Assembly (NCBI GenBank): GCA_902532645.1
Contig: CACAIU010000005.1
Coordinates: 1-50,955, forward strand
Origin: an uncultured Pelagibacteraceae bacterium
Lineage (GTDB): Bacteria > Pseudomonadota > Alphaproteobacteria > Pelagibacterales > Pelagibacteraceae
DNA length: 50,955 nucleotides
Reading direction: 5' to 3'
Below are positions 49,523 to 50,955 of this stretch, piece by piece (the stretch's first letter is position 1; every line of letters starts with the position of its first letter). The translations under genes were made by a program, and so were the position numbers. The notes under the pieces were generated by a model. It was not told the origin of the DNA. It saw only the letters and a program-made list of their open reading frames with translations, and ran no database searches.

Positions 49523-50740
49523 TTAGTTTTTTATAATATTATGCTCAGGACCAAAAGGAAATTTTGTAATATTCTCTGCTCCATCTTTACCAATCACTAA
49601 AATATCGTGTTCTCTATATCCACCTGCACCAGGATTACCCTCTGGGATCATTATCATTGGCTCCATCGACACGACCATATTTTCCTCAAGAACAGTATCA
49701 ATATCTTCTCTTAATTCTAAACCTGCTTCTCTTCCATAAAAGTGTGAAAGCATACCAAATGAATGACCGTAGCCAAATGTTCGGTACTGAAGATAACCAA
49801 GCTCAGCAAATAATTCATTTAGCTCATGACAAATCTCTGAACATTTAACACCTGGTTTAATCAATTCTAATCCACGTTTATGAACTTTAACATTTGCTTC
49901 CCAAGCTTTAAGTGAAGCATCATCAGCATGATCTAAAAATAAAGTTCGCTCTAGTGCAGTGTAGTATCCTGAGATCATTGGAAAAGTATTTAAAGATAAA
50001 ATATCTCCTTTAACTAATTTTCTATTAGTCTTTGGATTGTGAGCTCCATCTGTATTGATACCAGATTGAAACCATACCCAAGTATCCATGTACTCTGCGC
50101 CTGGATAGCTTTTAACAATCTCTCTTTCCATTCTATCTCTTGCTGCTATTGCTACTTCGATCTCTGTATTATCTTCTCTTATATTTTTAACTATTTCTTC
50201 ACCACCAATGTCTGCAATTCTTGCACCATTTGTAATGATCTCAATTTCTTCGTTTGATTTAATCATTCTAAGTTTCATTAGATCTTTTGAAACATCGCTA
50301 AAAACAGAGAAAGTAAAAATAGACCCTATTTTTTCTCGCATATCTAAAGTGACATGATCATTTTCTATTCCAATTTTTTTTGGAGGTTCATCTCTCCCAA
50401 TAATTGAAACAATGGCTCTTAAAAAATTATCCCTTTTCCAATCAGTGTAAATAACGTTATCACAATGAGATCTACGCCATGGCTGGCTTGCATCAATATT
50501 AGCTGAAATTGTTGAGATTTTATTTTGAGTGATCACACATCCGTATGGTCTACCAAAAGAGCAATAGATAAAACCAGTGTAGTATGCAACATTATGCATT
50601 GATGTTAAGATAACCATATCAAGACCATTTTGATCCATCGCTGATCTAAGTTTACTTACTCGATCATTATACTCTTTATCTGTGAAAGGTAATTTTACTT
50701 TCTCACCATTTTTAAGTTCAAAAAAATCTGGTCGTTCCAT
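49523..50740 (-). CDS. Creatinase (creatine amidinohydrolase)-like M24-family protein
   Basis: SMHNVAYYTGFIYCSFGRPYGCVITQNKISTISANIDASQPWRRSHCDNVIYTDWKRDNF; WFQSGINTDGAHNPKTNRKLVKGDILSLNTFPMISGYYTALERTLFLDH; FGYGHSFGMLSHFYGREAGLELREDIDTVLEENMVVSMEPMIMIPEG; near line-by-line match to Pseudomonas-type creatinase as recalled. Confidence 0.87.
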   Translation of the reverse strand: MERPDFFELKNGEKVKLPFTDKEYNDRVSKLRSAMDQNGLDMVILTSMHNVAYYTGFIYCSFGRPYGCVITQNKISTISANIDASQPWRRSHCDNVIYTDWKRDNFLRAIVSIIGRDEPPKKIGIENDHVTLDMREKIGSIFTFSVFSDVSKDLMKLRMIKSNEEIEIITNGARIADIGGEEIVKNIREDNTEIEVAIAARDRMEREIVKSYPGAEYMDTWVWFQSGINTDGAHNPKTNRKLVKGDILSLNTFPMISGYYTALERTLFLDHADDASLKAWEANVKVHKRGLELIKPGVKCSEICHELNELFAELGYLQYRTFGYGHSFGMLSHFYGREAGLELREDIDTVLEENMVVSMEPMIMIPEGNPGAGGYREHDILVIGKDGAENITKFPFGPEHNIIKN

Positions 50741-50741
50741 A

Positions 50742-50955
50742 TTAATTTAATGCTATGTATCTTTTGTTCCATCTCATTATCAAACTGTAATAAAATATAG
50801 ATACGAAAAGAAAAAAACCGCCGATTATAGTATTTGTGGATGGTACTTCATTAATTCCAAATAATGGCAGCCAAACCCAAAAAATTCCTCCTACAACTTC
50901 AGTTAAAGATAATAAAGTCAATTCTGCTGCTGGTATCGCTTTAGATCCTATTGAA
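50742..50955 (-). CDS. EamA/DMT-family transporter, C-terminal end (partial, N-terminal part off window)
   Basis: Manual translation SIGSKAIPAAELTLLSLTEVVGGIFWVWLPLFGINEVPSTNTIIGGFFLFVSIFYYSLIMRWNKRYIALN*; stop lies 1 bp upstream of the creatinase ATG. Confidence 0.8.
   Translation of the reverse strand, partial: SIGSKAIPAAELTLLSLTEVVGGIFWVWLPLFGINEVPSTNTIIGGFFLFVSIFYYSLIMRWNKRYIALN

Noticed and set aside
49523-50740. Ectoine hydrolase (DoeA) assignment, suggested by the nearby Ehu-like transporter
   Set aside because: Sequence segments (YCSFGRPY, WFQSGINTDGAHNP, GYYTALERTLFLDH) fit creatinase as I recall it much better, and no DoeB/EutE partner is adjacent. Needs a search to be decisive.
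1-50955. tRNA, rRNA, prophage, transposon or defence-system genes
   Set aside because: Intergenic gaps are too short and no cloverleaf, transposase, integrase, Cas or restriction-like proteins were seen.

Overview
AT-rich, very compact bacterial chromosome segment. Protein content and gene order (rne, prfB-mrcA, accBC-DUF2155-NDUFA12, hda-DUF2066-purMN, pepA-lptF-lptG-lptD-surA-pdxA-rsmA-gmk, acpP-fabG-fabD, rpsF-rpsR-rplI-dnaB, cvpA-purF) point to a streamlined alphaproteobacterium, most likely SAR11/Pelagibacterales; this is an inference from protein character, not from a search. Positions 1 to about 36 kb are mostly housekeeping genes. About 36-51 kb is more accessory: HD-domain protein, gshA/gshB, DMT and MFS transporters, an Ehu-like polar amino-acid ABC transporter, a MOSC protein, a PhyH dioxygenase with two Gfo/Idh oxidoreductases, and a minus-strand operon of glycine-amidinotransferase-like protein + creatinase + EamA transporter. 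Main points for follow-up: (1) the amidinotransferase/creatinase operon beside the ABC transporter, a candidate guanidino-compound (creatine/guanidinoacetate) system; (2) a perfect 180-bp in-frame tandem repeat in lptD; (3) a canonical prfB +1 frameshift site that the ORF track misses; (4) a 12-bp perfect-stem hairpin between the ABC binding-protein gene and its permeases; (5) a stand-alone NrdJ-type TSCPD C-terminal domain fused to another N-terminal domain; (6) divergent and convergent gene junctions of almost zero length. I saw no tRNA, rRNA, CRISPR array or mobile element.
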